Origin: JAVBNH01 sp031551635
GTDB taxonomy: Bacteria > Bacillota > Clostridia > Oscillospirales > Acutalibacteraceae
Length of the DNA: 64,000 nt
Direction of reading: 5' to 3'
NCBI GenBank assembly: GCA_031551635.1
Contig: JAVBNH010000019.1
Coordinates: 1 to 64,000 of the forward strand
Below the pieces are notes generated by a model. It saw only the letters and a list, made by a program, of their open reading frames with translations, was not told the origin of the DNA and did not search any database. Shown here in pieces: positions 15,017-23,429 of this stretch; position 1 is the first letter of the stretch, and each line of letters opens with the position of its first letter. Position numbers and translations under genes: made by a program.

Positions 15017-16069
15017 TTAAAAGCTTTTATTAAACTCAGTATTATAAATAATTCCTTTTTCTATAATAACCGCGCTGATTAACTCTCGCGGTGTCACGTC
15101 AAACGCCGGATTATAGCTGTAATCCGGTCTTTTTTTATTTCTATCCACAAAATACTGACCGCTGATTTCGTCACCGCTTCTATTTTCGATAATAATATCA
15201 TTTCCGCTTTCGCACTTGCTGTCAAAGGTCGACATAGGTGCGGCAATATAAAAGGGAATGCCGAAATGCTTCGCATTGACCGCCAGGGAGAGTGTACCGA
15301 TTTTATTCGCTGTGTCAAAATTCGCGGCGATTCGGTCGGCTCCCGTTATAACCACGTCAATCATACCCTTCGCCATAAGTGATGCTGCCATATTGTCGCA
15401 GATGACCGAAACATCTATTCCAGCGCTGCAAAGCTCGTAAGCCGTCAGTCTCGCGCCTTGCAAAACAGGTCGGGTTTCGTCGGCGAAAACTTTAATTTTT
15501 TTTCCGTGCTCATTTGCCATGTAAACCGGCGCGAGAGCGGTGCCGTATCTGACCGCCGCCAGCCTTCCCGCGTTGCAGTGCGTGAGAACACGGCTGCCAT
15601 CGGCAAGCAGCTTTTCGCCGTTCTCACCGATTTTGCGGCAGATTTCTATATCCTCGTCAATTATCCGCTGCGCCTCGTCACAGAGCTTTTCCTTGCATAT
15701 ATCTATCGGGTAATTTTCCGTTTCGGCGCTTTTCGCTGTAGCTGCCATTCGCTCGAGTGCCCAGAAAAGATTCTGAGCCGTTGGGCGGGAAGCGGCGAGA
15801 TATTCCTTTATCTCATAAATACGCGAAAAAAATGCCTGCCTGTCATTATTTTTCAGCTTCACGGCGCACACAGCGAGAGCGACAGCCGCCGACACACCAA
15901 TGGCGGGCGCGCCCCTGACCCGCAAGCTTCTGATAGCTTCAAAAACCGATTCCGGGTTGTCGAGATATAAAAGAATCTCCTGCTCCGGCAAAAGTGTCTG
16001 GTCAATTATCACAAGCTTATTCTCCGCTCTGTCAAAGGCTAGAGTCGCGCCGTATAAGTCAGTTATCAT
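15017..16069 (-). CDS. mtnA: S-methyl-5-thioribose-1-phosphate isomerase
   Basis: MtnA converts 5-methylthioribose 1-phosphate to the ribulose form in methylthioadenosine (MTA) salvage. The 350-aa length is normal. The catalytic Cys165 (THCNAGRLA) and Asp245 (TGADRIAANFD) are in place, with RGAPAIGVSAA near the start. Together these separate it from eIF2B-like relatives. GAGGT precedes the ATG by seven bases. It is the third gene of a tight minus-strand operon behind a deaminase and a phosphorylase (gaps of 15 and 22 bases), which together provide the substrate. No mtnB or mtnK is present in the window. Confidence 0.94.
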   Translation of the reverse strand: MITDLYGATLAFDRAENKLVIIDQTLLPEQEILLYLDNPESVFEAIRSLRVRGAPAIGVSAAVALAVCAVKLKNNDRQAFFSRIYEIKEYLAASRPTAQNLFWALERMAATAKSAETENYPIDICKEKLCDEAQRIIDEDIEICRKIGENGEKLLADGSRVLTHCNAGRLAAVRYGTALAPVYMANEHGKKIKVFADETRPVLQGARLTAYELCSAGIDVSVICDNMAASLMAKGMIDVVITGADRIAANFDTANKIGTLSLAVNAKHFGIPFYIAAPMSTFDSKCESGNDIIIENRSGDEISGQYFVDRNKKRPDYSYNPAFDVTPRELISAVIIEKGIIYNTEFNKSF

Positions 16070-16091
16070 AGCTTTACCTCAAAAATATTTG

Positions 16092-16910
16092 TTACATTCC
16101 GGTAATAATCGCTTCAATCAGCTTCTGCAGCTTTTTGCCGCTGCTTTGAGCCGTTTCGTTAACATCGTCGCCGCTGAGTACCTGCTCGGGTATAACACCT
16201 GCCGCCATATTCGTTATCATCGAAAAGGCTGCAACCTCCATTTTCATCTGCGCCGCTGCAATAACCTCGAAAACTGTGGACATTCCGACAGCATCCGCGC
16301 CGAGTGTCCTGAAAGCGCGGATTTCGGCGGGAGTTTCAAAGGAGGGCCCGGAACAGCCGAGATAAACGCCTTTTTTCATTTTGATATTATTATCAGCCGC
16401 CGCTTTTTCGGCAAGAGAGAAATACTTTTCGCTGTAGATATGCCCCATATCGAAAAACCGTTTGCCGAAAACCTCATCATTTTTACCGATGAGAGGATTC
16501 GTGCCTGTCAGGTTGATGTGATCGGTAATCATCATGATGTCGCCCTGCTCGAAGGATGTGTTGATTCCACCTGCGGAATTCGTGATGATGAGGGTTTTCA
16601 CCCCAAGCTGACGCATGACACGGACAGGAAAAATAATATCAAGCGGCGAATGCCCCTCGTAATAATGCAGCCGCCCCTTCATGCAGACGACATTTTTTCC
16701 TAAAAGCTTCCCGTAAATCAGCTTTCCCTCATGCCCGGGCGCACCCGAGAGAGGAAAACCGATTTCTCCGTAGTCAAGCGTGATGCTGTCTTTAAGGCTG
16801 TCCGCTATGCCGCCCAGACCGGAGCCGAGAATCAGACCGATTTCAGCCGTGCCGTCAAGCCTGTCCATAATCAGTTTAACCGATTTATAATAATTTTCAA
16901 GTCCGTTCAT
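16092..16910 (-). CDS. punA: Purine nucleoside phosphorylase (PNP family, trimeric type)
   Basis: The 272-aa protein has the trimeric PNP signatures: phosphate loop ILGSGLGG (27-34), GHEGKLIYG, MKGRLHYYEGH, NSAGGIN and SMITNMAAG. It cleaves purine nucleosides with phosphate to base plus ribose 1-phosphate. Lying between an MTA deaminase and mtnA suggests that its physiological substrate is 5'-methylthioinosine, giving hypoxanthine and methylthioribose 1-phosphate. That specificity is inference; ordinary inosine/guanosine phosphorolysis is the default for the family. Confidence 0.92.
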   Translation of the reverse strand: MNGLENYYKSVKLIMDRLDGTAEIGLILGSGLGGIADSLKDSITLDYGEIGFPLSGAPGHEGKLIYGKLLGKNVVCMKGRLHYYEGHSPLDIIFPVRVMRQLGVKTLIITNSAGGINTSFEQGDIMMITDHINLTGTNPLIGKNDEVFGKRFFDMGHIYSEKYFSLAEKAAADNNIKMKKGVYLGCSGPSFETPAEIRAFRTLGADAVGMSTVFEVIAAAQMKMEVAAFSMITNMAAGVIPEQVLSGDDVNETAQSSGKKLQKLIEAIITGM

Positions 16911-16925
16911 AAAATCACCTATATC

Positions 16926-18212
16926 TCAAATCTCAGAAATAATTTTTTCGGTACATTTCCGCGCTTCAAACATGATTTTTTCGATGTCCAGCGTCGAATA
17001 TTCACCGTTTTTATAAAGCACCTTTCCCTCAACCATAGTCAAAAGAACCTCGCTGCCGTTCATGGAATAACAAAGATTGTTAAGTATATTCGTCGGCGGA
17101 CACAGGTTCGGTCTGTCGAGGTCAATAACAATTAAATCCGCCTTATTTCCGGCTTTTAATGCTCCGCAATTTTCCCGCAGCTGTGAATACGCACCGTTCG
17201 CCGTGACGCATTTCAGCGCCTCTTCAGGTCTGACAGCTTCGGCTTTATTCGAGGAGGCTTTGTAAATAGTCGAAAAAAGATACAAGTCGCGCCACAGGTT
17301 AAGAGCGTTGTTGCTTGCGGCGCCGTCTGTTCCCAGAGTGAGGTTAAGTCCCTTTCGGAGCATAACGGGTACCCGCGCAAAACCGCTGGCAAGCTTCATA
17401 TTACTCGCCGGATTTATTGCTGCGCTGACATTATTCCTCTTTAAAATTTCCATATCCTCATCACTGACATATACGCAGTGCGCCGCCGTGACGGGACTCT
17501 CGAATACCGACAGGCTTTCAAAATATTGAGCCGGAGTCATGCCGTGACGCAATAGACAATCTTCATGCTCGGTGAGTGTTTCACTGAGATGAAGATGGAT
17601 ATTCGCATTGTTTTCCCGCGCTTTTTCGGCAAGTGAGCGCACGACACGCTTAGTTGAGGTATATTCGGCGTGAATGCAGTAGTCTACCTTAAGCCGCCCC
17701 TCAAAGGCATTGTTATACTGCTTAAAAATTCTCTCATTTTCTTTAAAAACTGGCAAGGCTGAGTAATCACGCTCGTCAAAACAGACCGTCGAAAGCGATA
17801 TATTCGCCTTTATGCCGCTCTCGCCGACAGCCCTTGCGATACCCTCGCCATGCATATACATATCCGTGAACGAAACAATGCCATGTCTCAGCATCTCCGC
17901 AACTGCGAGAATTGTGCCGCAATAAACATCCCTGTCGCAAAGCTTCGCCTCAAAGGGGAAAACCTTCTCACTCAGCCATGACTGCAACGGAAGATTTTCA
18001 GCATAACCGCGCAGCAGTGTCATCGCCGCGTGGGAATGGGTATTGTAAAGCCCGCTCATCAGCAGCTTGCCGCTGCCGTCATACACCTCGCCGTAATCCT
18101 CGCCGTTATCACTCTGTCCGATATACTCGATTCTACTGCCGCGAATACCGACATACATAGCGTCCCTGATTTTCAGATTCTCATCAAGCAGCTTAATATT
18201 CCGAAACAGCAT
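16926..18212 (-). CDS. mtaD: 5-Methylthioadenosine/S-adenosylhomocysteine deaminase
   Basis: This is an amidohydrolase of 428 aa with the metal-binding sequence NTHSHAAMTLLRG (His59, His61), the substrate region HAEYTS, HLHLSET, the third His in AAHCVYV and the terminal Asp in LGTDGAASNN. This pattern is that of MtaD/SAH deaminases rather than guanine deaminase or TrzN. It would deaminate MTA to methylthioinosine. It is first in the operon, with PNP and MtnA behind it, completing a deaminase-phosphorylase-isomerase route. A dispersed repeat (18225-18301) lies 12 bases upstream of its ATG and may overlap its promoter. Confidence 0.92.
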   Translation of the reverse strand: MLFRNIKLLDENLKIRDAMYVGIRGSRIEYIGQSDNGEDYGEVYDGSGKLLMSGLYNTHSHAAMTLLRGYAENLPLQSWLSEKVFPFEAKLCDRDVYCGTILAVAEMLRHGIVSFTDMYMHGEGIARAVGESGIKANISLSTVCFDERDYSALPVFKENERIFKQYNNAFEGRLKVDYCIHAEYTSTKRVVRSLAEKARENNANIHLHLSETLTEHEDCLLRHGMTPAQYFESLSVFESPVTAAHCVYVSDEDMEILKRNNVSAAINPASNMKLASGFARVPVMLRKGLNLTLGTDGAASNNALNLWRDLYLFSTIYKASSNKAEAVRPEEALKCVTANGAYSQLRENCGALKAGNKADLIVIDLDRPNLCPPTNILNNLCYSMNGSEVLLTMVEGKVLYKNGEYSTLDIEKIMFEARKCTEKIISEI

Positions 18213-18224
18213 GATTTAACACTC

Positions 18225-18301
18225 CTAACGTGGGCTTGGCTTGCCAAGCCCACAACCCAAGAATTGTTTTTTTTTAAGCTTTCAGCTCATTAAAGTACTA
18301 A
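18225..18301 (+). repeat. Dispersed ~78-bp repeat, copy B
   Basis: The copy starts CTAACGTGGGCTTGGC with a perfect hairpin to GCCAAGCCCAC, then has a T-run, AAGCTTTCAGCTCATTA and a GTACTAA end. It sits between the gerA operon terminator and mtaD, opposite in direction to both. Confidence 0.9.
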
Positions 18302-18323
18302 TCGACATCAATAATACCACAAT

Positions 18324-18376
18324 AAAAAAGGAAAATAAACAGTAAAAATAAAAAACTGTCTATTTTCCTCTTTTTA
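18324..18376 (-). terminator. Terminator of the gerA operon
   Basis: On the minus strand AGGAAAATAGACAGT pairs with ACTGTTTATTTTCCT (one mismatch), then TTTTTTATTG. It lies seven bases past the gerAC stop. Confidence 0.85.
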
Positions 18377-18382
18377 TACCTA

Positions 18383-19549
18383 TTAGTATTGATGAATCGC
18401 TTCCTCACCCAAGAGTCTTATTTTACCGCTGACATTTATTTCTGTAGTGATGCTCTTCACTTCTTCCTGCCAGTTCCCGCTCATCTGAGAATAGAGATCG
18501 GGGTACTTTAGCCAGAGTCTTCTGCCAAACCTGAAAATATCACTGCCGTAATCACTGATTGAGCCCTGAAGGGACTGTACCATCATTCCCTTGATTTTTT
18601 CAGTGTATACCTCGACAATATCCTCCAGCATACTGTTTGTGAAGCTACCGCTGGTGGTCTTGTCGTTTTCGGTGATGTCGCAAATGCATTCAACATTAAT
18701 TTTATAATTCGGCAGCCCATCCTTCATCTCCATGTTTATTTTTGTTTTAGATTTCACTATGCTCAGCATATATTTTTTGTCGCTTTCATCAATGATAAAA
18801 AGCTCGCCCAGGTGTACATTGTCGGTTATAAAAAGATAACCCTTCGTTGCCTCTTCGCTAAGCACTCCCACCATTTTTCCCTCACGAAAAACAGCCGCCG
18901 TCCCTATTGACGCTTTTGTTGTTTTTTCATCCCCCTCTCCTGTTTCCTCAGTCATAATAACCGGGACAAAATTACTTGAGGTTCTGTCATTCATAACATT
19001 TATAAGCTTATAAACAATAGTCTCAGGCACAACAGAATTTTCCTGCCCGTGAACAAGCAGCTCAGCGAGCAGCTTAGCCCCGATAACACCCTTGCCGTAA
19101 TCCGCGCCGACAACATCCTTTGCTTTTTCATGTGCTATTGCCACGGGAACCGTCACTCTTGAGCTGTGATTTCTGACAAAGACATCCATAAAATCATCAA
19201 GCCCGTGTTCGGCGGCGGCGCGCCCTATTATAATCAGGCGGTTATGTGTAATAATAAGATTTTTTCCGAATTCCCTCTCAAACCCGAGAAAAGCCTCGCC
19301 CACAGTCTTGCCGCTTGATTCAAAGGTTTTTGTAATATTTTCATTAGAAATATTTTCCGGTGACGCCGCAGACATAAAGGTATTGAGAAGAAGAATGCTT
19401 ACGTTATATTCCTCGCTCTCCTCCTCATAATCCACTCCGATACACTCAATCGCCAGACTGTTTGCGAGGTCAATTGAAATAAAACCGCAGGAGCAAAAGC
19501 TCAGCATTAATACGCAGACAAGCGCCAGAGAGATAAATCTTTTAAGCAC
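18383..19549 (-). CDS. gerAC: Spore germination lipoprotein, Ger(x)C family
   Basis: This is the C subunit of a GerA-type nutrient receptor in the spore inner membrane. The 388-aa product starts at GTG 19549, seven bases after AGGAGG; the upstream ATG at 19567 would put the SD inside the gene. The N-terminus (LKRFISLALVCVLMLSFCSCG) is a lipoprotein signal with FCSC as lipobox. The rest follows the Ger(x)C pattern, including CIGVDY, FLGFEREFGKNLIITHNRLIIIG and a C-terminal GSFTNSMLEDIVEVYTEKI. The gene overlaps gerAB by eight bases, so the two are translationally coupled. Confidence 0.92.
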   Translation of the reverse strand: MLKRFISLALVCVLMLSFCSCGFISIDLANSLAIECIGVDYEEESEEYNVSILLLNTFMSAASPENISNENITKTFESSGKTVGEAFLGFEREFGKNLIITHNRLIIIGRAAAEHGLDDFMDVFVRNHSSRVTVPVAIAHEKAKDVVGADYGKGVIGAKLLAELLVHGQENSVVPETIVYKLINVMNDRTSSNFVPVIMTEETGEGDEKTTKASIGTAAVFREGKMVGVLSEEATKGYLFITDNVHLGELFIIDESDKKYMLSIVKSKTKINMEMKDGLPNYKINVECICDITENDKTTSGSFTNSMLEDIVEVYTEKIKGMMVQSLQGSISDYGSDIFRFGRRLWLKYPDLYSQMSGNWQEEVKSITTEINVSGKIRLLGEEAIHQY

Positions 19550-20648
19550 GCCGCTTCCTCCTCTCATTTATAGTCTGCAGAATTAACACCAATAAAGGTA
19601 CTGCTATGACCATCAGAATGAACATTCCCACCATAAATTCAGGTGTAATGAGATACATTGAACGCTGGAGATTCGCCGAAAAGAAAATGGTTAGCAAATA
19701 ACAAACTGCTGCAATAATAACATTGTATCTTACCATGCTTCTCTTTACAAAGGTTGTTCTTATAACAAAGACTGCGAGATAAATAAAATATGCAATCAAA
19801 AGCATTGCGAACAGCACCCATAAACTGCTCAGAGCGGAATTCAGCTGCTGAAAAATGCTGAAGTGCGAGAGCATTGTAACGGTGTAAAAACGAAATATCT
19901 GAGACTTGCCGAACTCGCCTATTACTCCGCCGAAAATCAAATTTGAAATGCCCGAAACAAGAAAAGAAAAAGCTATTAATATTAAACCGCCCTTCACGGC
20001 TTTACCCTTAACAGAGGGCAGAATAACTCCGAGAGCCGAAACGCCGAGAAATTTCCCCGCTTCAACCACTGAGGCGATCATCGGTTTTTTAAATCCCTCA
20101 TAAAATGGCGGTGCGAGATTCAGAACATCAAAATCAGGTGCGACAAGCACGACCATAAAAAATATCAGTGCAAAGGAGACGCAAGCCAGAATAAAACCTG
20201 TTCGCCCTATTGTCTCAAAGCCCCAGAACGCGCAGAACGCGGCGCCCGCGATAATCATGCCGATGAACAAATTAATATTAGAGTTATAAAAGATAGAGGA
20301 CTTGAGAAAAATACTGAACCAGACAGAGGTAATAACCGTGATATACAAAAACAATAAAATATACATCACCGCAATGATTTTCGCCAGCGGCTTTGATATG
20401 ACGGAAGCCCTGTTTATGACGTTAATATTAGTATCTCTTCTCAGGCATAAATACAGCGGAATCAACGATACAAGAAGCAGAACACTGCTCATGCAGATTT
20501 TAAATACCGTATCCGTAACGCTGAGGTTTTCGTAGTCAATTTCGGATATCGAAATAAAAACCGCAAACATTCGCGAGACAAAAAGTATCGAATAAAATTG
20601 CACGACGCCAACCTGTTTGTTTTTTGTGATTGATTGAAGCTGAGCCAT
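19542..20648 (-). CDS. gerAB: Spore germination permease, GerAB family
   Basis: The 368-aa protein is of the APC-type GerAB family with about ten membrane segments, beginning MAQLQSITKNKQVGVVQFYSILFVSRMF. GerAB subunits bind the germinant (often an amino acid). The order A-B-C with gaps of three bases and an overlap is the canonical gerA operon. The germinant cannot be read from the sequence. Confidence 0.93.
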   Translation of the reverse strand: MAQLQSITKNKQVGVVQFYSILFVSRMFAVFISISEIDYENLSVTDTVFKICMSSVLLLVSLIPLYLCLRRDTNINVINRASVISKPLAKIIAVMYILLFLYITVITSVWFSIFLKSSIFYNSNINLFIGMIIAGAAFCAFWGFETIGRTGFILACVSFALIFFMVVLVAPDFDVLNLAPPFYEGFKKPMIASVVEAGKFLGVSALGVILPSVKGKAVKGGLILIAFSFLVSGISNLIFGGVIGEFGKSQIFRFYTVTMLSHFSIFQQLNSALSSLWVLFAMLLIAYFIYLAVFVIRTTFVKRSMVRYNVIIAAVCYLLTIFFSANLQRSMYLITPEFMVGMFILMVIAVPLLVLILQTINERRKRRA

Positions 20649-20651
20649 ATT

Positions 20652-22184
20652 TTAAATATTACCCTCCTCATCAGTTCCGACATTTGAAAGTCTGTCAACG
20701 TAAAAGCGTCTTTTTCCCAGTGACTTCCAGGAAAAACGTAATAAGCTGTCCCTAATAGCGCCTATGCTCAATGGTGATATAGGCGAGGAATACGCGACGC
20801 CGTAGGGATTTGTCTGGCAAATCTGCATGAGCATCATGCAGGTGACAAGCATAATACCGTAAAGCCCGAAAAGCCCCCCGGCAACGAGATAAATAAACCG
20901 CAGAATTGCTACAACCTCATACATCGAGGAAACGACTGCGGAGCAGATTGCGGTAAGGGCAACTATAATCAGCATGGGACCGGTTATCAGTCCCGCCGCG
21001 ACCGCAGCCTGACCGATAACTAGACCCCCGACAATACTGACAGCGTGACCGACCATCTTCGGCATGCGTATTCCCGCCTCGCGGACTACCTCATAAATCA
21101 CATGAATCAGAATCGCTTCGATAAATATCGGAAAAGGTGTGGTTGTCGCGGTGACAGTGATATTATAAAGCATATCAACCGGTAAAAGCTCCTGATGAAA
21201 GGTGCCGATTGCCGCATAAACACCCGGCAGATATATGCCGACAAGAAAGCCGAGAATCTTCAGCAAACGCAGGAATGTCGCGTAATAAGCCCTGCCCATA
21301 TAATCGTCAAGTGTCTGGAATTCCTCCGAAAAGGTTTTTGGAAGATAGAGAGCATGAGGGGTTCCGTCAACAATAATTCCAACCTTGCCCTCAGCGAGCT
21401 TCGCACAAAAGGAATCCGGGCGTTCTGTGGTTCCGATGCTGGTGAAGAGTGTCGCCGACTCACTGTCAAGATAGGCACGCAGGTAGTCAGGTCCCAGAAC
21501 CACATCAAGCACGGCCTTCTCAAGCCTTTGCTGCACCTTCGCGAGAATATCCGGTGAAACCCTGTCGCCGAGATAACAAAGCACAACATAGGTGCGGCTT
21601 GTCTCGCCAATCTCATTTATGTCGAAATGCAAATCAGGTGTACGCAGCCGCCTGCGTATAAGTGTCATATTATCCTTGAAATTGTCAGTAAAGCCTTCAT
21701 AGGAGCCGCGCTCCTGAACATCAGTCATCGGATCGCTGACCCCTCTTTTAGCGAAGCCCTGCGCGCCGACAGAGAGAGCGCGTGTCTCGCCGTCAACAAA
21801 AAGAATCATAAAACCTGAGATAAGCTTGCCTATGCAGTCGTTGAGGTTGACGCATTCCGACTGGTCAGGGGTGGCGCATACATAGTCACGGATATATTCA
21901 TAAAGGCTGTCTTTCTTTTTGGGTGTCTCCTTCATCTCCATGACCGGCTTCACAAGGGCAATCATCATCTTGTTGGAGTCGCACATGCCGTCGATAAATA
22001 CAAAGGCTATTTCCTTACCGGAAACATCGCTGCGTCTAAAAATAAGGTCAAAGCTGTTGCCGAAGCGTTCTCTGATAAAAACCAAATTATCGGTCAGCTT
22101 TTCTTTAATCGGAAAGGTCGGGTCGTTCTGAACAACGACGCTCTCAGAGAGCTTTTCTACTTTTTTAATGAATTTAGTGAACAT
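20652..22184 (-). CDS. gerAA: Spore germination protein, GerAA/GerKA family
   Basis: The 510-aa A subunit has an N-terminal soluble domain of about 270 residues and four to six membrane segments in the C-terminal half (from FLRLLKILGFLVGIYLPGVYAAI). The family motif GTERPDSFCAKLAEGKVGIIVDGTP is broken here only by normal variation. It oligomerises to form the receptor core. Three consecutive ATG codons (22190-22182) follow GCGGGG; the last gives the best spacing, so 22184 is chosen with some doubt. A sigma-G promoter would be expected upstream, but I could not find a convincing one. Confidence 0.93.
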   Translation of the reverse strand: MFTKFIKKVEKLSESVVVQNDPTFPIKEKLTDNLVFIRERFGNSFDLIFRRSDVSGKEIAFVFIDGMCDSNKMMIALVKPVMEMKETPKKKDSLYEYIRDYVCATPDQSECVNLNDCIGKLISGFMILFVDGETRALSVGAQGFAKRGVSDPMTDVQERGSYEGFTDNFKDNMTLIRRRLRTPDLHFDINEIGETSRTYVVLCYLGDRVSPDILAKVQQRLEKAVLDVVLGPDYLRAYLDSESATLFTSIGTTERPDSFCAKLAEGKVGIIVDGTPHALYLPKTFSEEFQTLDDYMGRAYYATFLRLLKILGFLVGIYLPGVYAAIGTFHQELLPVDMLYNITVTATTTPFPIFIEAILIHVIYEVVREAGIRMPKMVGHAVSIVGGLVIGQAAVAAGLITGPMLIIVALTAICSAVVSSMYEVVAILRFIYLVAGGLFGLYGIMLVTCMMLMQICQTNPYGVAYSSPISPLSIGAIRDSLLRFSWKSLGKRRFYVDRLSNVGTDEEGNI

Positions 22185-22359
22185 CATCATAACCCCGCAA
22201 ATAATTACTTTTTTGTATATCATGTATTTGTTCCCATTTTCTCAAGATAAATACCAAAGTAAAACAAAAAAAGCATTTTTTGAAAGCTGCAAACTCAAAA
22301 GGTATTTTTCACAGGATTTTACAAATACTTAAAGCATTACAAAAAGGAACGGTTAAAAA

Positions 22360-23037
22360 ATGATAATAACATTACTTAGAACTTTTATACTATACATCAT
22401 ACTCACTCTAGCCATTAGAATCATGGGAAGGCGGCAGGTGGGCGAGCTGCAGGCAGGCGAGCTGGTTATAACGCTTCTGCTCTCCCAGATAGCCTCCCAG
22501 CCGATTTGCGACACCGAAACGCCTCTGAGCTATTCAATAACTGCCTTTCTCGTGCTTGTTTCGCTTGAGATTATAATGTCCGCCTTCGCGCTGAAAAGCG
22601 TAAAATTCCGTTCGCTTTGGCAGGGAAACGCTCTTGTATTGATCCGTGACGGGGTACTCGACCAAAAGCAGATGAAGCGCCTGCGTTTTACCATGGACGA
22701 CCTTATTGAAGCTTTGCACCAGAAGAATGTTTTTGATATTTCCGATGTGCAGTATGCGATTTCGGAAACAGACGGTACTCTGAGCGTTATGCTGAAGCCG
22801 GAAAAACGCACCGTTGTCAACGAGGACATGAAACTCAACCCGAAAGATACCGCTCTTCCCTGCCTTGTCATACTCGACGGCAGGGTTCTCGATATAAATT
22901 TTGTCGACTGTGATTTAAGCAGCGAAAAGCTCGGCATCCTGCTCTCACGCGCACATGTAAAGCAGGAGGAAATTATGCTGATGACCGCCGACAAGTGCGG
23001 AAACACATATATTGTCAGAAGGGACGAGAAGCTTTGA
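22360..23037 (+). CDS. DUF421 membrane protein, YetF/YrbG-like
   Basis: The 225-aa protein has three membrane helices in the first 75 residues, the DUF421 signature MGRRQVGELQAGELVITLL, and a soluble C-terminal pair of small alpha/beta domains (DVQYAISETDGTLSVMLKP). Family members are common in spore formers, several in sporulation regulons, but no biochemical role is settled. It is divergent from gerAA and overlaps the next gene by four bases. Confidence 0.9.
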   Translation: MIITLLRTFILYIILTLAIRIMGRRQVGELQAGELVITLLLSQIASQPICDTETPLSYSITAFLVLVSLEIIMSAFALKSVKFRSLWQGNALVLIRDGVLDQKQMKRLRFTMDDLIEALHQKNVFDISDVQYAISETDGTLSVMLKPEKRTVVNEDMKLNPKDTALPCLVILDGRVLDINFVDCDLSSEKLGILLSRAHVKQEEIMLMTADKCGNTYIVRRDEKL

Positions 23038-23414
23038 AGCGTTTGATTATTGCGATAGTTTTTTTAGTTCTGGCAAGCTCAATGAGTATTACTGCTTATC
23101 TTTATACTAATTATTCACTGGGCGAAATTTCTCAAGAGCTTGAGAAGGTCATAGACAAGGAGGAGGAAACGCTAAGCTCCCAGGACTATGAAAGCCTTGA
23201 AGGCATAATAAAAAAATGGCAGAAATCCGAAAGACTTCTGTCCATTTTATTAAAGCATAATGTTGGAATTGAAATAAGCAGTGAGGTTCATTTTATGCGC
23301 GACTGCATGAGCAGAGGTGACGAGGAGGATCTATGGGAGAGCTGCCTGAACCTTCACTCGAAGTTGATTGCGCTTAAAAGCTCGGAGAAGCCGACATTCA
23401 GCAATGTGTTTTAA
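23034..23414 (+). CDS. DUF4363 small membrane-anchored protein
   Basis: This product has 126 aa from TTG 23034, overlapping the DUF421 stop as TTGA and preceded by AAGGGACG. There is one N-terminal membrane segment (LIIAIVFLVLASSMSITAYLY), then an acidic helical domain that probably lies outside the membrane. DUF421-DUF4363 pairs are a familiar clostridial arrangement, which is the main basis for the call. The function is unknown and presumably joint with DUF421. Confidence 0.8.
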   Translation: MKRLIIAIVFLVLASSMSITAYLYTNYSLGEISQELEKVIDKEEETLSSQDYESLEGIIKKWQKSERLLSILLKHNVGIEISSEVHFMRDCMSRGDEEDLWESCLNLHSKLIALKSSEKPTFSNVF

Positions 23415-23429
23415 TGAGTTCGGCGTTAA

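Noticed and set aside
16926..18212. Guanine deaminase or chlorohydrolase call
   Set aside because: The HSH, HAEYT and LGTDGAASNN motifs and the PNP-mtnA operon fit MTA/SAH deaminase better.
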